64,000 bases of DNA. Origin: Nematostella vectensis (Eukaryota; Cnidaria; Anthozoa; Actiniaria; Edwardsiidae). The translations under genes were made by a program, and so were the position numbers. Location: contig NC_064042.1 of NCBI RefSeq assembly GCF_932526225.1, positions 14,395,040-14,459,039 of the forward strand. Reading direction: 5' to 3'. Below the pieces are notes generated by a model. The model did not search any database, was not told where the DNA came from, and saw nothing but the letters and a program-made list of their open reading frames with translations. Positions 12,701 to 22,197 of this stretch are shown here, one piece after another (the first letter of the stretch is position 1; every line of letters begins with the position of its first letter).

Positions 12701-15080
12701 TTGACACTGGTAATGGTTGTTTGACACGTGGTCATGGTTGTAAGACATGAAATAATGGTTGTTTGATACGTGGTAATGGTTGTTTGACACGTGGTAATGG
12801 TTGCTAGACACGTGGTTATGGTTGCTTGCTGTTTGTTGTTACTATTTCTTCCACAAAATCAAGAATCTGTATTTGTTCTCTTCCTCTTGCACCATTTAGA
12901 CCTATAATTATTTATAATTATATACTGATATCATTATTAGTGCAATGAAATCAATATAAAAAAACAGATTTATAACCAGGAACTAAGAGTATGAAAATAT
13001 AAAAAAGAAAATTTAAACAAATGAGAAAAACATGTTTTTAATAAGATGAATAAGAGCAATCTATTCTTATTTAATCTTAATAACTGTCTGCCTTGAATAG
13101 CCACCGCTAAACGTAAACGGTTCCCATATATTATAAATATTTAGTTCAAAAATAAATAAATAAATGTAAATGATTTTGTTAAAGGTGCATGTTGCTAAAG
13201 TCCTGGTCAACAAGTATGCTGTGAATCATGGGGATGTGGTCATCCTAACACCTTACAGACAACAGCAGGTCCTCATCAAGGAGGGTCTCCACGCCCCGTA
13301 CGACGATATCCAGGTGTCGACGATCATCAAGAGCCAGGGTAAGGAAGACAAATACACCAGATTATTATATGACAACGACTGCACGCGCACTGTGATTGGC
13401 TACCTGGTGTTCATTACTTTCCCATATTGCCTCAGCGAACATTACGGAATTGCTTTTTGCCCTTAACGGGAAATTTTCACGGCCAAAAATTCGATATGAA
13501 AATGTCATACAATTAACAACATACTAGCCTCGATCGTTCAGTCATGCCTCGCAAAGCCTCCGTCGATACGCCAAAGCCTCTGTTTGATATTTGCCGTATT
13601 TACGTGACCTCTATCTCGGTTAGAAAGTAGTTAGTATTATCTTTAATAATACTGGATAAAAAAGCAAATGTTTGATATGTAAAGAATTCATAATCTACCA
13701 TTCGAAGATCACCTCCGTACTTAAAGGAATCAGCGCCAGTTAAATACCATGTTGTTTGATGCGATTAAGTGTATGTTGCGCTTCCTTTTACGGTTATGGT
13801 GAATTCAACGGAGAGCAAATCATATCAAAGTGGTAGAGATGTCATGAGCCGTAAACCCTAGAAGTTTCACCGAAACCCTAACACTGTTTTTCAATTGCTT
13901 GTCCTAAAGTCACAGAGATACGATAAAACTTCTCATCTTTCCTTTATTGCTTGTCCAGAAATCATAACAATACGATAAAAGGTCACTACTCTCTGCCATT
14001 TCTTGTCCAGAAGTCGAAGAAATTCGATGAGACTTCACTACCTTCTCTCCCTGCTTGTCCTAAAGTCGCAGAGATACTATAATAATACGATATTACACAT
14101 CTTTCTGTCCTTGCTAGTTCGGGAGTACAAGAGATATGATAAAACTTCTCATATGTTCGTCATTGCTTGTCCAGAAGTCAAAGAAACACAATGAAACTTC
14201 AGTACCTTCTCTCCTGGCTTGTCCAGAAGTCAAAGGAAGACAATAAAAATTCAATACCTTCTTTCCTTGCTTGCAGGTAGTGAATGGGACTACGTCATTC
14301 TTTCACTGGTCCGCTCTCTACCCAAGGACGAAATCGAGGCTGAGCCGTCTTCAAAGTGGCTAGTTGACAATCTGGGTTTCCTGAGGGACGAACACCAGAT
14401 CAATGTAGCGTTGACTCGCGCCAGGCGCGGTCTCTGCATTATCGGTATGTATTTTTCTTCACTTTACATTATATGACTCGAGCAAACAAATAAACATGAG
14501 CTCTATTTTGCTTGATGGATCGTTGTGGCAAAGATAGATCATAAGGACTACGATTATGGCCATGACAAATATGATGATTGTTGTTATCGTAATACTGATG
14601 GTAGTCATGCTGATGGTTTCATAACGTGTGATGTGGATGATGACGATCAAGACGATGATTATGACAATTAAGATGACGATAATGACGCTTATGATGATTT
14701 TATGATGCCAGTTATTGTGGCGATGAGGATAGAAGTGACAAAAATACAATAATAATTAAGAATGAGGTCTTCAAGGCCGTAGCTAGAAAACTTTGTACAG
14801 AGGGGCAAGCCTCAAATATTTTCTTTTATTTGGTACGGGGGCAGAGGCTATTTTCATGTCTTTTGTTATTCCCTGCTCCACTAAGGAGCAATTTCCGGCG
14901 TTGGTAAATTTTCCTTGTTTACCGGCCAATAGTTCTGTGACGACCTTTGTCGTGTTGACATTGTCTTATGTAATTACAGGAAACAAAAACCTAGTTGAGC
15001 TGGATCCCACATGGAGCGCGCTGTTAAGCCACTACGAGCAGGGTGAGACAATCGTTGATGAGGCCTGGCCGTGGAACTAA
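24..15080 (+). CDS. HELZ2: HELZ2-like helicase-RNase II-helicase protein (5' partial, 16 exons)
   Basis: Sixteen exons join with matching phases: 24-170, 479-1066, 1471-1938, 2190-2265, 2531-3679, 4120-4680, 5076-7275, 7763-7848, 8569-8709, 9409-9588, 10128-10420, 10941-11267, 11705-11941, 13185-13338, 14277-14444 and 14980-15080. They total 6876 nt, exactly 2292 codons including TAA, with no internal stop. The product has a UPF1-like SF1 helicase, an RNB (RNase II/R) domain and a second SF1 helicase, the order known for vertebrate HELZ2 (PRIC285), described as a nuclear-receptor coactivator and interferon-responsive factor. Human HELZ2 is longer (about 2650 residues) and has N-terminal zinc fingers, so the 5' exons probably lie left of the window. 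The intron after exon 7 has a GC donor. Function here (RNA unwinding and 3'-5' decay) is inferred from the domains. The symbol denotes the family, not proven orthology. Confidence 0.9.
3784..3985. repeat. Dispersed repeat, copy 1 (intron 5 of HELZ2-like gene)
   Basis: A stretch of about 200 nt beginning ttaaagcggcattgtc is clearly related to 38966-39395, in another gene's intron more than 30 kb away. Shared blocks include the start, the segment around taaattatca, the segment around cacatcctcaa, and a gcgttttyCGtt end. No ORF and no inverted ends are visible, so it may be a SINE or MITE fragment. It is useful because it shows the second copy without its 250-bp insertion. Confidence 0.6.
4120..7275 (+). 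other. HELZ2-like gene, exons 6-7: RNB (RNase II) catalytic domain
   Basis: Exons 6 and 7 join by a split Asp codon to give HIADVSYFVKP, a hallmark of RNB domains. The upstream TIDPETSKDLDDA motif (exon 6, about residue 970) contains the Asp residues that bind catalytic Mg2+ in RNase II/R. HFTSPIRRYID (nt 5940-5972) is the conserved RNB substrate and active-site motif. This suggests a potentially active 3'-5' exoribonuclease. Exon 7 is 2200 nt, unusually long for this gene, and its 3' part (nt 6450-7275) is a less conserved region ending in IPLLLPH. The exon closes at a GC donor (CACAG/gcaag). The reading frame would stay open to a TGA at 7337 if that intron were retained, adding about 20 unrelated residues. 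Confidence 0.88.
4860..4990 (-). repeat. Retroelement-like fragment with hammerhead-like core
   Basis: On the minus strand the segment 4944-4972 reads CTGATGA, then a GGCT/AGCC stem with a 9-nt loop, then GAAA. This CTGATGA-stem-GAAA layout resembles hammerhead ribozyme cores known from Penelope-like and other retroelements, and the same kind of phrase is frequent at the ends of invertebrate retroelements. An extra A between CTGATGA and the stem departs from the consensus, and I could not define stems I and III. Best read as a decayed retroelement end inside the intron 4681-5075. Confidence 0.35.
9620..9960. repeat. (GAT)n-rich imperfect trinucleotide array
   Basis: Some 340 nt of imperfect GAT/GAC trinucleotides fill most of the intron 9589-10127. 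The frames give poly-Asp, poly-Met or poly-His runs that are not genes. Confidence 0.95.
10427..10741. mobile_element. MITE-like insertion abutting a splice donor
   Basis: The ends are inverted copies: GGCCCGTAGCCAGG at 10429 and its complement CCTGGCTACGGGCC at 10727-10740. The interior is noncoding. The hexamer gtaagg flanks both sides (10421-10426 and 10742-10747), consistent with a target duplication. The left copy is the splice donor of exon 11, so the element sits within a few bases of the exon end. Confidence 0.6.
11202..11570 (+). repeat. 115-bp tandem repeat made from an exon end plus its splice donor
   Basis: The last ~66 nt of exon 12 and ~49 nt of following intron are repeated with a 115-bp period: ctggagatc at 11202, 11317 and 11432, and a degenerate fourth at 11545. 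Copies 2 and 3 each contain a cttgcag acceptor-like site, 78 nt of exon-like sequence (11305-11382 and 11420-11497) and a gtgagg or gtgaag donor. Copy 2 is open in the gene's frame (26 codons ending QYRM). Copy 3 has an in-frame TAG. Confidence 0.92.
12190..12832. repeat. 21-bp minisatellite in intron 13
   Basis: About 30 imperfect copies of taatggttgtttgacacgtgg lie in the intron 11942-13184. Variant units carry tagacatgaga or cttgacaagtga. The 21-nt period keeps frames open, so minus-strand MSNNHYHV-type ORFs appear; these are artefacts. The rest of this intron is AT-rich with nothing recognisable. Confidence 0.93.
13893..14274 (+). repeat. 52-bp minisatellite ending at a 3' splice site
   Basis: Seven diverged units of about 52 bp start near 13893, 13947, 14000, 14050, 14111, 14163 and 14215. 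Each has the form cttgtccagaagtc...acgataaaacttc..ccttctctcc. The final partial unit supplies the pyrimidine tract and cttgcag of the real acceptor (14270-14276) of exon 15. Confidence 0.85.
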
Positions 15081-15240
15081 ATAAACTACGACAACAACTT
15101 CTACAGAGACACCAGTAGAAACAACATAAATAGCAGCAGCAACAACAACCATGCAACAAACCCAGTTCAAACGCTGCTATCTGCCAGTTATCTTTTACCA
15201 CTATTGCTAACGAAAGTTATTTTAACACTTCATGTCCATA

Positions 15241-15278
15241 GATCCGACTTGCGTGACAATGTTCACGCAAGTCGGATC
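15241..15278. other. Perfect 16-bp hairpin just after the HELZ2-like gene
   Basis: Arms 15241-15256 (gatccgacttgcgtga) and 15263-15278 are exact reverse complements around a 6-nt loop (caatgt). It lies 160 nt past the stop codon, so it could be in the 3' UTR or mark a repeat end. The loop is followed directly by the minisatellite at 15300. Confidence 0.8.
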
Positions 15279-15299
15279 GAGGGGTCTTAGCCCCACTGC

Positions 15300-16250
15300 T
15301 TCTGGTACGTGACCTTCTATGAGGTGGTTGTCACTTCTGTTGCGTGACCTTCTATGAGGTGGTTTTCACTTCTGTTGCGTGACACTCTATGAGGGGGAGG
15401 TCACTTCTGGTGCGTGACACTCTATGAAGGGGAGGTCACTTCTGGTGCGTGACACTCTATGACGGGAATTCACTTCTGGTGCGTGACACTATGAGGGGAG
15501 GTCACTTCTGGTGCGTGACACTCAATGAAGAAGAGGTTACTTCTGGTGCGTGACACTCTATGAGGGGAGGTCACTTCTGGTGCGTGACACTATGAGGGGA
15601 AGGTCATTTCTGGTGCGTAACACTTTATGACGAAAGGTCACTTCTGGTGCGTGACACTCTATGAGGGGAGGTCACTTCTGGGCGTGACACTATGAGTGGA
15701 AGGTCACTTCTTGTGCGTGACACTATGAGTGGAAGGTCACTTCTGGTGCGTGACACTCTAGGAAGGGGAGGTGACTTCTGGTGCGTGACACTTTGAAGGG
15801 AGGGTACTTCAGATGCGTGACACTCTATGAAGGGGAGGTCACTTCTTGTGCGTGACACTCTATGAGGGAAAGGTCACTTCTGATGCGTGACACTATGAGG
15901 GAGGTCACTTCTGGTGCGTGACACTCTATGAGGGGAGGTCACTTCTGGTGTGTGACACTCTATGAGGGGGAGGTCACTTCTTGTGCGTGACACTCTATGA
16001 GGGAGAGGTCACTTCTGATGCTTGACACTCTATGAGGGCAGGTCACTTCTGGTGCGTGACACTCTATGAAGGGAGGTCACTTCTGGTGCGTGACACTCTA
16101 TGAAGGGGAGGTAACTTTCTGTGCGTGAAACTATGAAGATAGATCAATTTTTACACTCAATGAAAGAAGGTTACCTATAAAGCGTGACACTATGAATGGA
16201 GGTCAATTCTGGTGAATTACACTTTTTTGAGGGAGTCATTTCTGGTGCGA
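15300..16250. repeat. ~33-bp minisatellite downstream of the HELZ2-like gene
   Basis: Nearly 30 imperfect units of the form ggtcacttctggtgcgtga + cactctatgagggga run from 15300, decaying after 16100. Unit length varies from about 29 to 35 bp. Each unit has inverted ggtcac and gtgac words, giving a potential for many small hairpins. Confidence 0.92.
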
Positions 16251-17290
16251 AACTTATGTGAAATTATTCTATATTTAATTTCTACATATTCCCGATTTTG
16301 CAATTATCAGATGCACTGCAAGGTTGGGCAGTGCAAAACTTTTAAAAAGTCAAAAATTATATTTATAGAATAGTTTTAGCTATAGAATAGTTTTTTTTTT
16401 AACTAAGCTTTTAACATTTAAAGTTGTAGTTATGTTTTTCGTCTACAAAAAGAGGCTAGAATTTACCGCTAGTTTCAACATTTTGTACATTCCATGTACA
16501 TTTTGATCCAAAAACTTACAGCATAGTCGATGCACGAAGGCGAAGGTTAATTTACTTAAAAGTTCAAACTCAATACATACAAATGTTATGCAAAACGCTT
16601 GATATACTTAACTTTAGAGTTACAATGCAATAATTGAGATTACGTCGCCAAATCATAGTTAAATCTTAATGTTTAGAAAAGGTGTTTAGAAAAAAAATCA
16701 AAATCAGGATCCAATTCAATACGCACAAACACGTTACGCATAATGTTTTATATACTGTAATTTAGAGTTGCAGAGTTCCATTGCAATAATCCATATGTTA
16801 TCACCAACTCATGCCCAAATCATGAAAGGTGTTTAGAAGAACGTAACCATAAAAATGACCAAAAACGTCATTGCAATCAGCAAATGGCGATTGGCAAATG
16901 AGTTCTACGACCAAAGGATATTATGGGTCTCATTATACTTTTAGCCAATGCAGGGAGCCCACCCCGAGTAAGTACGCAGCTGCTTTGTCTCCTATTATCT
17001 TTGTTCTACAAAGGAGTTCTTTTTGTCTCTATTCTTCTCGTTCTTTGTGTCGAGGTGCGGATATTGTTCATTTGCCCAATCAAATTGCAGAACATAGCTC
17101 TAGTATCTGTATATATGTTTGTGAATAATTAGTATCCATGAGCATCTGTCGGTCTAGGAACTGCCATTTGCCATACGCCATTTGCTATCTGCAGATTTTT
17201 GAATTAGGTGTATACATGTTGTTGTCTATTTTATCAATCAAGTTGCGCTGAGCACATGTATTCTTTCTACGCAAATTTAGAAATAGATGT
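16251..17290. other. Spacer without recognisable gene
   Basis: AT-rich sequence with two similar phrases (caattcaatacgcacaaacacgttacgc near 16710 and a diverged form near 16567), suggesting an old local duplication. Short ORFs near 16871-17130 overlap in two frames and match nothing I know. Confidence 0.5.
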
Positions 17291-17296
17291 ATATGG

Positions 17297-17475
17297 AAGC
17301 ACGGGTGGCCTAGTGTGTAGGCGCGTCAGCCGCTCACCGTTGTGCCCAAGTTCGAATCCTGGCTCTGATTTGGGATTTTTCAGAGAAAGCCTTGCCTCGA
17401 ATTTTGGTTATTTCTCCTGGGTTTTCAGTCTCTACAAGATGTAGAACCACTAGTGACGCAATGAACACCTTAAGT
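17297..17475 (+). mobile_element. tRNA-derived SINE
   Basis: The head has an A-box-like gtggcctagtgtg (17305-17317) and a near-perfect B box agttcgaatcc (17349-17359) at tRNA spacing. These are internal RNA polymerase III promoter boxes. A non-tRNA body follows (gatttttcagagaaagcc onward). The tRNA part does not fold into a clean tRNA, so this is a SINE rather than a tRNA gene. The right end is not defined. Confidence 0.65.
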
Positions 17476-17479
17476 CACA

Positions 17480-18870
17480 GTGCTTACTAACAATACACAC
17501 AAGGAAGCATTTCATTCGGAGCATAGCTCTGTTGTGTCTAAGCACATAAGTGAAGGGACAAAATTTATCTGTTTTTGCCTGCGTGAATTTATGTCGCATA
17601 TTGATATTTGTTTTTTCCTCAACCTTATCACTCTTCTAATAGTCCATCTTTTAAAGGGGACATAACATATTTCCTAGAATGCATTGCATTGTTTTGTTCA
17701 ATTTATCATAAACATAATTAATTTGCGACTTTCCAACTTTCTAGCATGAACTTACAAATTTTGACCTTTGCTTGCTACTTAAAATGCCCGACAAAACAAT
17801 GCATCATAGGAAAGATGAGCTGGCCTCTTTAATATTATACAAGCATTTTGGTCACAAGGCTGGAGGTCCGAATGTACCCTACCTCAAACAACCAATGTGT
17901 CAGTTTAATGCGAGAGGAAGAAATTAGTCAAGTTATAATACATCTATAATAATTGAGACCCCACATGTCTCCTTTGCTTAACTACCTAATCAAAGCTTGT
18001 AAGATTCATTCAATCAAAATTGTACTCAATAAACTTTCTTTTTTTTTTTTTACTGTTTCTTTTATTGATACTAACAACCTGCACAGGCAGTCACTAGAGC
18101 ACTTATTTCAGCCGTAGTACGTTTTTTCCTTCGCAGCCCAGAAGCCGCACAAGGTATTGTTTGTGTTTGATTTACCTAGTAATAGCTAGTTTTAATTCCT
18201 TCATAACATTTTTGCTCACACGTTTTCTTTGAATCTTTAAATGTAGCTTTAAGGAAAACTTTCGAGCGAGAGGTATTTCAAGTCAAGCGAAAGCGACAAT
18301 AAAAATACATTGTTGAATACAATGCCTACAATTGTACAATGCCTACAAATGCCAAGTCGATCCGAGGCTAGCCCATCCCCGTAACACGCTCATCTATAAA
18401 TTTTTGCCTGTTTATACATTTTCAGTAAAAGCAGATGTGAGATTATGGATGTGTGGCTTATGGATGTGTATGTTTAATTTTGCTTTCAAACAAGAATAAA
18501 GAATTAATATGCATTTAACCACAGGGAGACCGATGCGCGTTAGTCTAGTCGTAATAAATATACCCAACCCTGCTGGTGAAGGAGTCACGTGACACAGTCC
18601 TGGTGGAATTGTTGAGCTCACAGCTTCTATTTCCCGCCCAGGCACCACGTGAAACACTCCATCAGATCACTCACGAGCTGCGTGCTCGTCACGTGGCCAT
18701 GGAGTGCAAAGTCCAAACTTGATATGCTTGCGATCATACTTTGTGGGGAGCGCAAGGTGTAGCCTAGACAGGCGATAAGTGTAGCTTGGACGTGTAAGTG
18801 AAGGGGTGGAATGATGAATATGGTGATAAGGCTTTGGTGGGCTTGGCCACATGGTATGTATGCTTGCTCA
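17480..18870. other. Spacer without supported gene
   Basis: AT-rich spacer. A possible exon at 18085-18152 is bounded by cctgcacag and gtattg and is open for 22 codons, but nothing flanks it that would extend it. A T-rich run lies at 18040. Confidence 0.4.
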
Positions 18871-18879
18871 CACCTTCCT

Positions 18880-19105
18880 CTTGCATATGGATGGCGTGAC
18901 ATACCTGTCTATTATACGGCTTGCGTGACATACCTCCCGCATCATATGGATGGCGTGACATATCTCTCTTGCGCATAAATGGCGTGAGGTTCCCTATCTT
19001 GCATGAGGATGGCGTGACATACTCTCTTGCAAATGTATGGCATGACATACCTTTCTTTCAAATGGATGGCGTGACATACCTCTCTTGCATATGGATGGCC
19101 TGAGG
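18880..19105. repeat. ~30-bp minisatellite upstream of the decayed gene
   Basis: About eight units of the form catatggatggcgtgacatac + ctctcttg run with a ~29.5-bp spacing. They end at 19105, close to the probable acceptor (cattccag, 19120-19127) of the next exon. Confidence 0.85.
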
Positions 19106-19442
19106 TTGCTGCATTTGACGTCATTCCAGAGACCACTCCTCACGTACAGCTCCACGCACTTCTCTTGGCCCTCGTAGTTGTTCGGCCAGAAGAATATGCC
19201 GTTGTCCCTCCCGTTGAACTAGATACCAGCAAAGCAGTTGTTCCTGGCTGCCGCATGGAAGAACTAGAAAGTTGCATCTCAGAGGAAAAAAAGAAGGAAG
19301 ACCAGTGGGCAGAGTATTCGTCTTCGAAGTTAACCGATGATTCTGTGGATGTGTTAAAGCACGCAATCACATTCCTGAATCTGGACCAGATTCCGGTAAT
19401 AACCGTCGACCAGCCCCTTTTCGCTTTGGCGAAAATGGTACA

Positions 19443-20962
19443 ATGGAAATGGCCAGCCTCACACGGAGAGCAGGCGTACGTTGTCATGATGGGAGGTCTT
19501 CATATCGAGATGGCGTTATAGAGCGTTGTTGGTGACCTGCTAGATGGAAATGGCCAGCCTCACACGGAGAGCAGGCGTACGTTGTCGTGATGGGAGGTCT
19601 TCATATCGAGATGGCGTTATGGAGCGTTGTTGGTGACCTGCTAGATGGAAATGGCCAGCCTCACACGGAGAGCAGGCGTACGTTGTCATGATGGGAGGTC
19701 TTCATATCGAGATGGCGTTATGGAACGTTGTTGGTGACCTGCTAGATGGAAATGACCAGCCTCACACGAAGAGCAGGCGTACGTTGTCGTGATGGGAGGT
19801 CTTCATATCGAGATGGCGTTATGGAGCGTTGTTGGTGACCTGCTAGATGGAAATGGCCAGCCTCACACGGAGAGCAGGCGTACGTTGTCGTGATGGGAGG
19901 TCTTCATATCGAGATGGCGTTATGGAACGTTGTTGGTGACCTGCTAGATGGAAATGGCCAGCCTCACACGAAGAGCAGGCGTACGTTGTCATGATGGGAG
20001 GTTTTCATATCGAGATGGCGTTATAGAGCGTTGTTGGTGACCTGCTAGATGGAAATGGCCAGCCTCACACGGAGAGCAGGCGTACGTTGTCATGATGGGA
20101 GGTCTTCATATCGAGATGGCGTTATGGAGCGTTGTTGGTGACCTGCTAGATGGAAATGGCCAGCCTCACACGGAGAGCAGGCGTACGTTGTCATGATAGG
20201 AGGTTTTCATATCGAGATGGCGTTATAGAGCGTTGTTGGTGACCTGCTAGATGGAAATGGCCAGCCTCACACGGAGAGCAGGCGTACGTTGTCATGATGG
20301 GAGGTCTTCATATCGAGATGGCGTTATGGAGCGTTGTTGGTGACCTGCTAGATGGAAATGGCCAGCCTCACACGGAGAGCAGGCGTACGTTGTCATGATA
20401 GGAGGTTTTCATATCGAGATGGTGTTATGGAGCGTTATTGGTGACCTGCTAGATGGAAATGGCCAGCCTCACACGGAGAGCAGGCGTACGTTGTCATGAT
20501 GGGAGGTCTTCATATCGAGATGGCGTTATGGAGCGTTGTTGGTGACCTGCTAGATGGAAATGGCCAGCCTCACACGGAGAGCAGGCGTACGTTGTCATGA
20601 TGGGAGGTCTTCATATCGAGATGGCGTTATAGAGCTTTGTTGGTGACCTGCTAGATGGAAATGGCCAGCCTCACACGGAGAGCAGGCGTACTTTGTCATG
20701 ATGGGAGGTCTTCATATCGAGATGGCGTTATAGAGCGTTGTTGGTGACCTGCTAGATGGAAATGGCCAGCCTCACACGGAGAGCAGGCGTACGTTGTCAT
20801 GATGGGAGGTTTTCATATCGAGATGGCGTTATAGAGCGTTGTTGGTGACCTGCTAGATGGAAATGGCCAGCCTCACACGGAGAGCAGGCGTACGTTGTCA
20901 TGATGGGAGGTCTTCATATCGAGATGGCGTTATGGAGCGTTGTTGGTGACCTGCTAGATGGA
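19443..20962 (+). repeat. 101-bp tandem repeat, 15 copies, amplified from coding sequence
   Basis: The unit runs from atggaaatggccagcc through catatcgagatggcg to gacctgctag. The first junction word atgga is at 19443 and the last at 20958, 1515 nt apart, exactly 15 x 101. Flanking sequence on both sides is the unique gene. Units differ at a few positions only, for example tatggagcg/tatagagcg and gtcatga/gtcgtga, so the array is recent. 101 is not a multiple of three, hence each unit shifts the frame and stops appear. Confidence 0.96.
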
Positions 20963-21997
20963 TCTGGATGGACTGCTGCCCTTACAGAATCAAACGTAGC
21001 CTCATCGGGTGAAGCCGATTCCTTCTTAAGGGTGACTCATCTAACAAGGACCAGGTATGTGGACAAATTTGTATTTGTTAAGCTCTACTTACTATTTCAC
21101 TTGATGTGTTTGATTCAAAGTACCTCTTTTATTTAAAATTGACTGTATTTTCGGCTATCATTTTAGACACGCCCATCAAGTTACTGTTCTGGCATTACAG
21201 AAACTAAAGAGCGAGGCGTTTTCACACAGCGGCGACCAGTTAACGACGGCTGAATGGGAGCAAACAATGAAGTCAAGCCCAACATTTCGCTTCTGTAATG
21301 CAATACTACACTACCAGATGCTAGTCTTACTAGTGGTGCGTGCTCAACGTCAGCGAAATTTTGTCTTGTATGTGGAAGCCTTGGAGGAACTGGTTCCGCT
21401 GTTTTTCGTGTTGGACCATGTAAACTACGCCAGATGGACGCCAATTCACATCAGGGACATGAAAAGCCTTCCACAAAGTATCACCGAGAAGTTTCAAGAC
21501 GAGGGCCAGTTTGTCTTGTTAAGGACTGGCAACGACTTTTCAGCAATGCCGTTCGACCAGGCCCATGAGCAGGAAAACAAGATCGTGAAGAGTGCAGGCG
21601 GGGCAGTTGGACTCAAGAGAATCCGACAGCTTTCAGGTATGACTTATTAGTTGATCTAGCAACGTAACATGAACTGATTTATTACTTACACTAGATACAG
21701 TGAGCTGATAAATATAAGCATGAGCTTAAGAATAATCAATGATATGGTGTATTATAGTAAGGAAGACAGATAGCCTAATAGATAGACATTTTTCATAACT
21801 GACACGGCTGTTTCTTCGGGGTCGCAGTGAAAAGTTGGGTCTTGCGAAGCTCACGAAACATGACTGCCAGTGATGGAAAATTAGCATTGTCTTGTTTTCG
21901 AGCAATCTTGCTAAGCTCTCTTGCTGCCCCAATCGCACATTCCTTATTAGGTAATCTATAGTTTGCTACAATACTGATGAAAACATTTTTCTTTCAT

Positions 21998-22006
21998 GTA
22001 GGCGCT
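21998..22006. other. Left copy of the 9-bp target-site duplication
   Basis: gtaggcgct, immediately outside the left end of the Mutator-like element and identical to 27309-27317. It contains the AG of the host gene's 3' splice site and the first bases of the following exon. Confidence 0.93.
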
Positions 22007-22183
22007 GCAAATTTCCCTTTCGTAAACGGTCGTTGCCAATTATAACGGTCGTTGTCATTCCTGAGAACCGTCGTTGTCATTTTAAACCGTCGATGCCAAA
22101 TCGAAAACCAACCGAACCGACGACTTCCTTCGTGACTAGTTCGAGAGTGATTTTCGCTCAAGAGTGCTGTATGACGTCATTAC
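22007..22183 (+). repeat. Left terminal inverted repeat of the MULE
   Basis: Matches the complement of 27132-27308 over its full 177 bp. It contains the internal direct word aacggtcgttg repeated with spacing of about 21 bp, perhaps subterminal transposase-binding sites (inference). It ends in tgacgtcatta, 15 bp before the transposase start codon, so it probably also acts as promoter. Confidence 0.93.
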
Positions 22184-22197
22184 TTGGATGGCTCAAG

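Larger units (their letters stand above)
7763..15080 (+). other. HELZ2-like gene, exons 8-16: C-terminal SF1 helicase
   Basis: Exon 8 gives RMFKALVLALPDSTPLAHAI. Exon 9 carries LNKYQEDAIKKAL (Q-motif region) and the first half of Walker A. Exon 10 completes it (QGPPGTGKT, split between 8709 and 9409). CGPSNKSVDVV is motif Ia. Exon 12 has Walker B as VIVDECG (about residue 2005) and GDHKQLQP (motif III). QYRM joins across exons 12/13 to HAEICHFPSEQFY (motif IV region). Exon 14 ends STIIKSQ and exon 15 continues GSEWDYVILSLVRS (motif V), then INVALTRARRGL (motif VI). The last exon ends in EAWPWN and a TAA at 15078-15080. All motifs of an active SF1B helicase are present, so this end looks intact despite heavy repeat growth in its introns. 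Confidence 0.88.

Noticed and set aside
12141-12811. Minus-strand MSNNHYHV repeat ORFs
   Set aside because: The 21-bp minisatellite has a period divisible by three, so the frame stays open; no other gene signal.
17297-17370. tRNA gene
   Set aside because: A and B boxes are present but no cloverleaf with proper acceptor and anticodon stems; a SINE head explains it better.
18085-18152. Possible 68-nt exon with cag acceptor and gt donor
   Set aside because: Open for 22 codons but nothing joins it in phase with confidence, and the peptide matches nothing I know.
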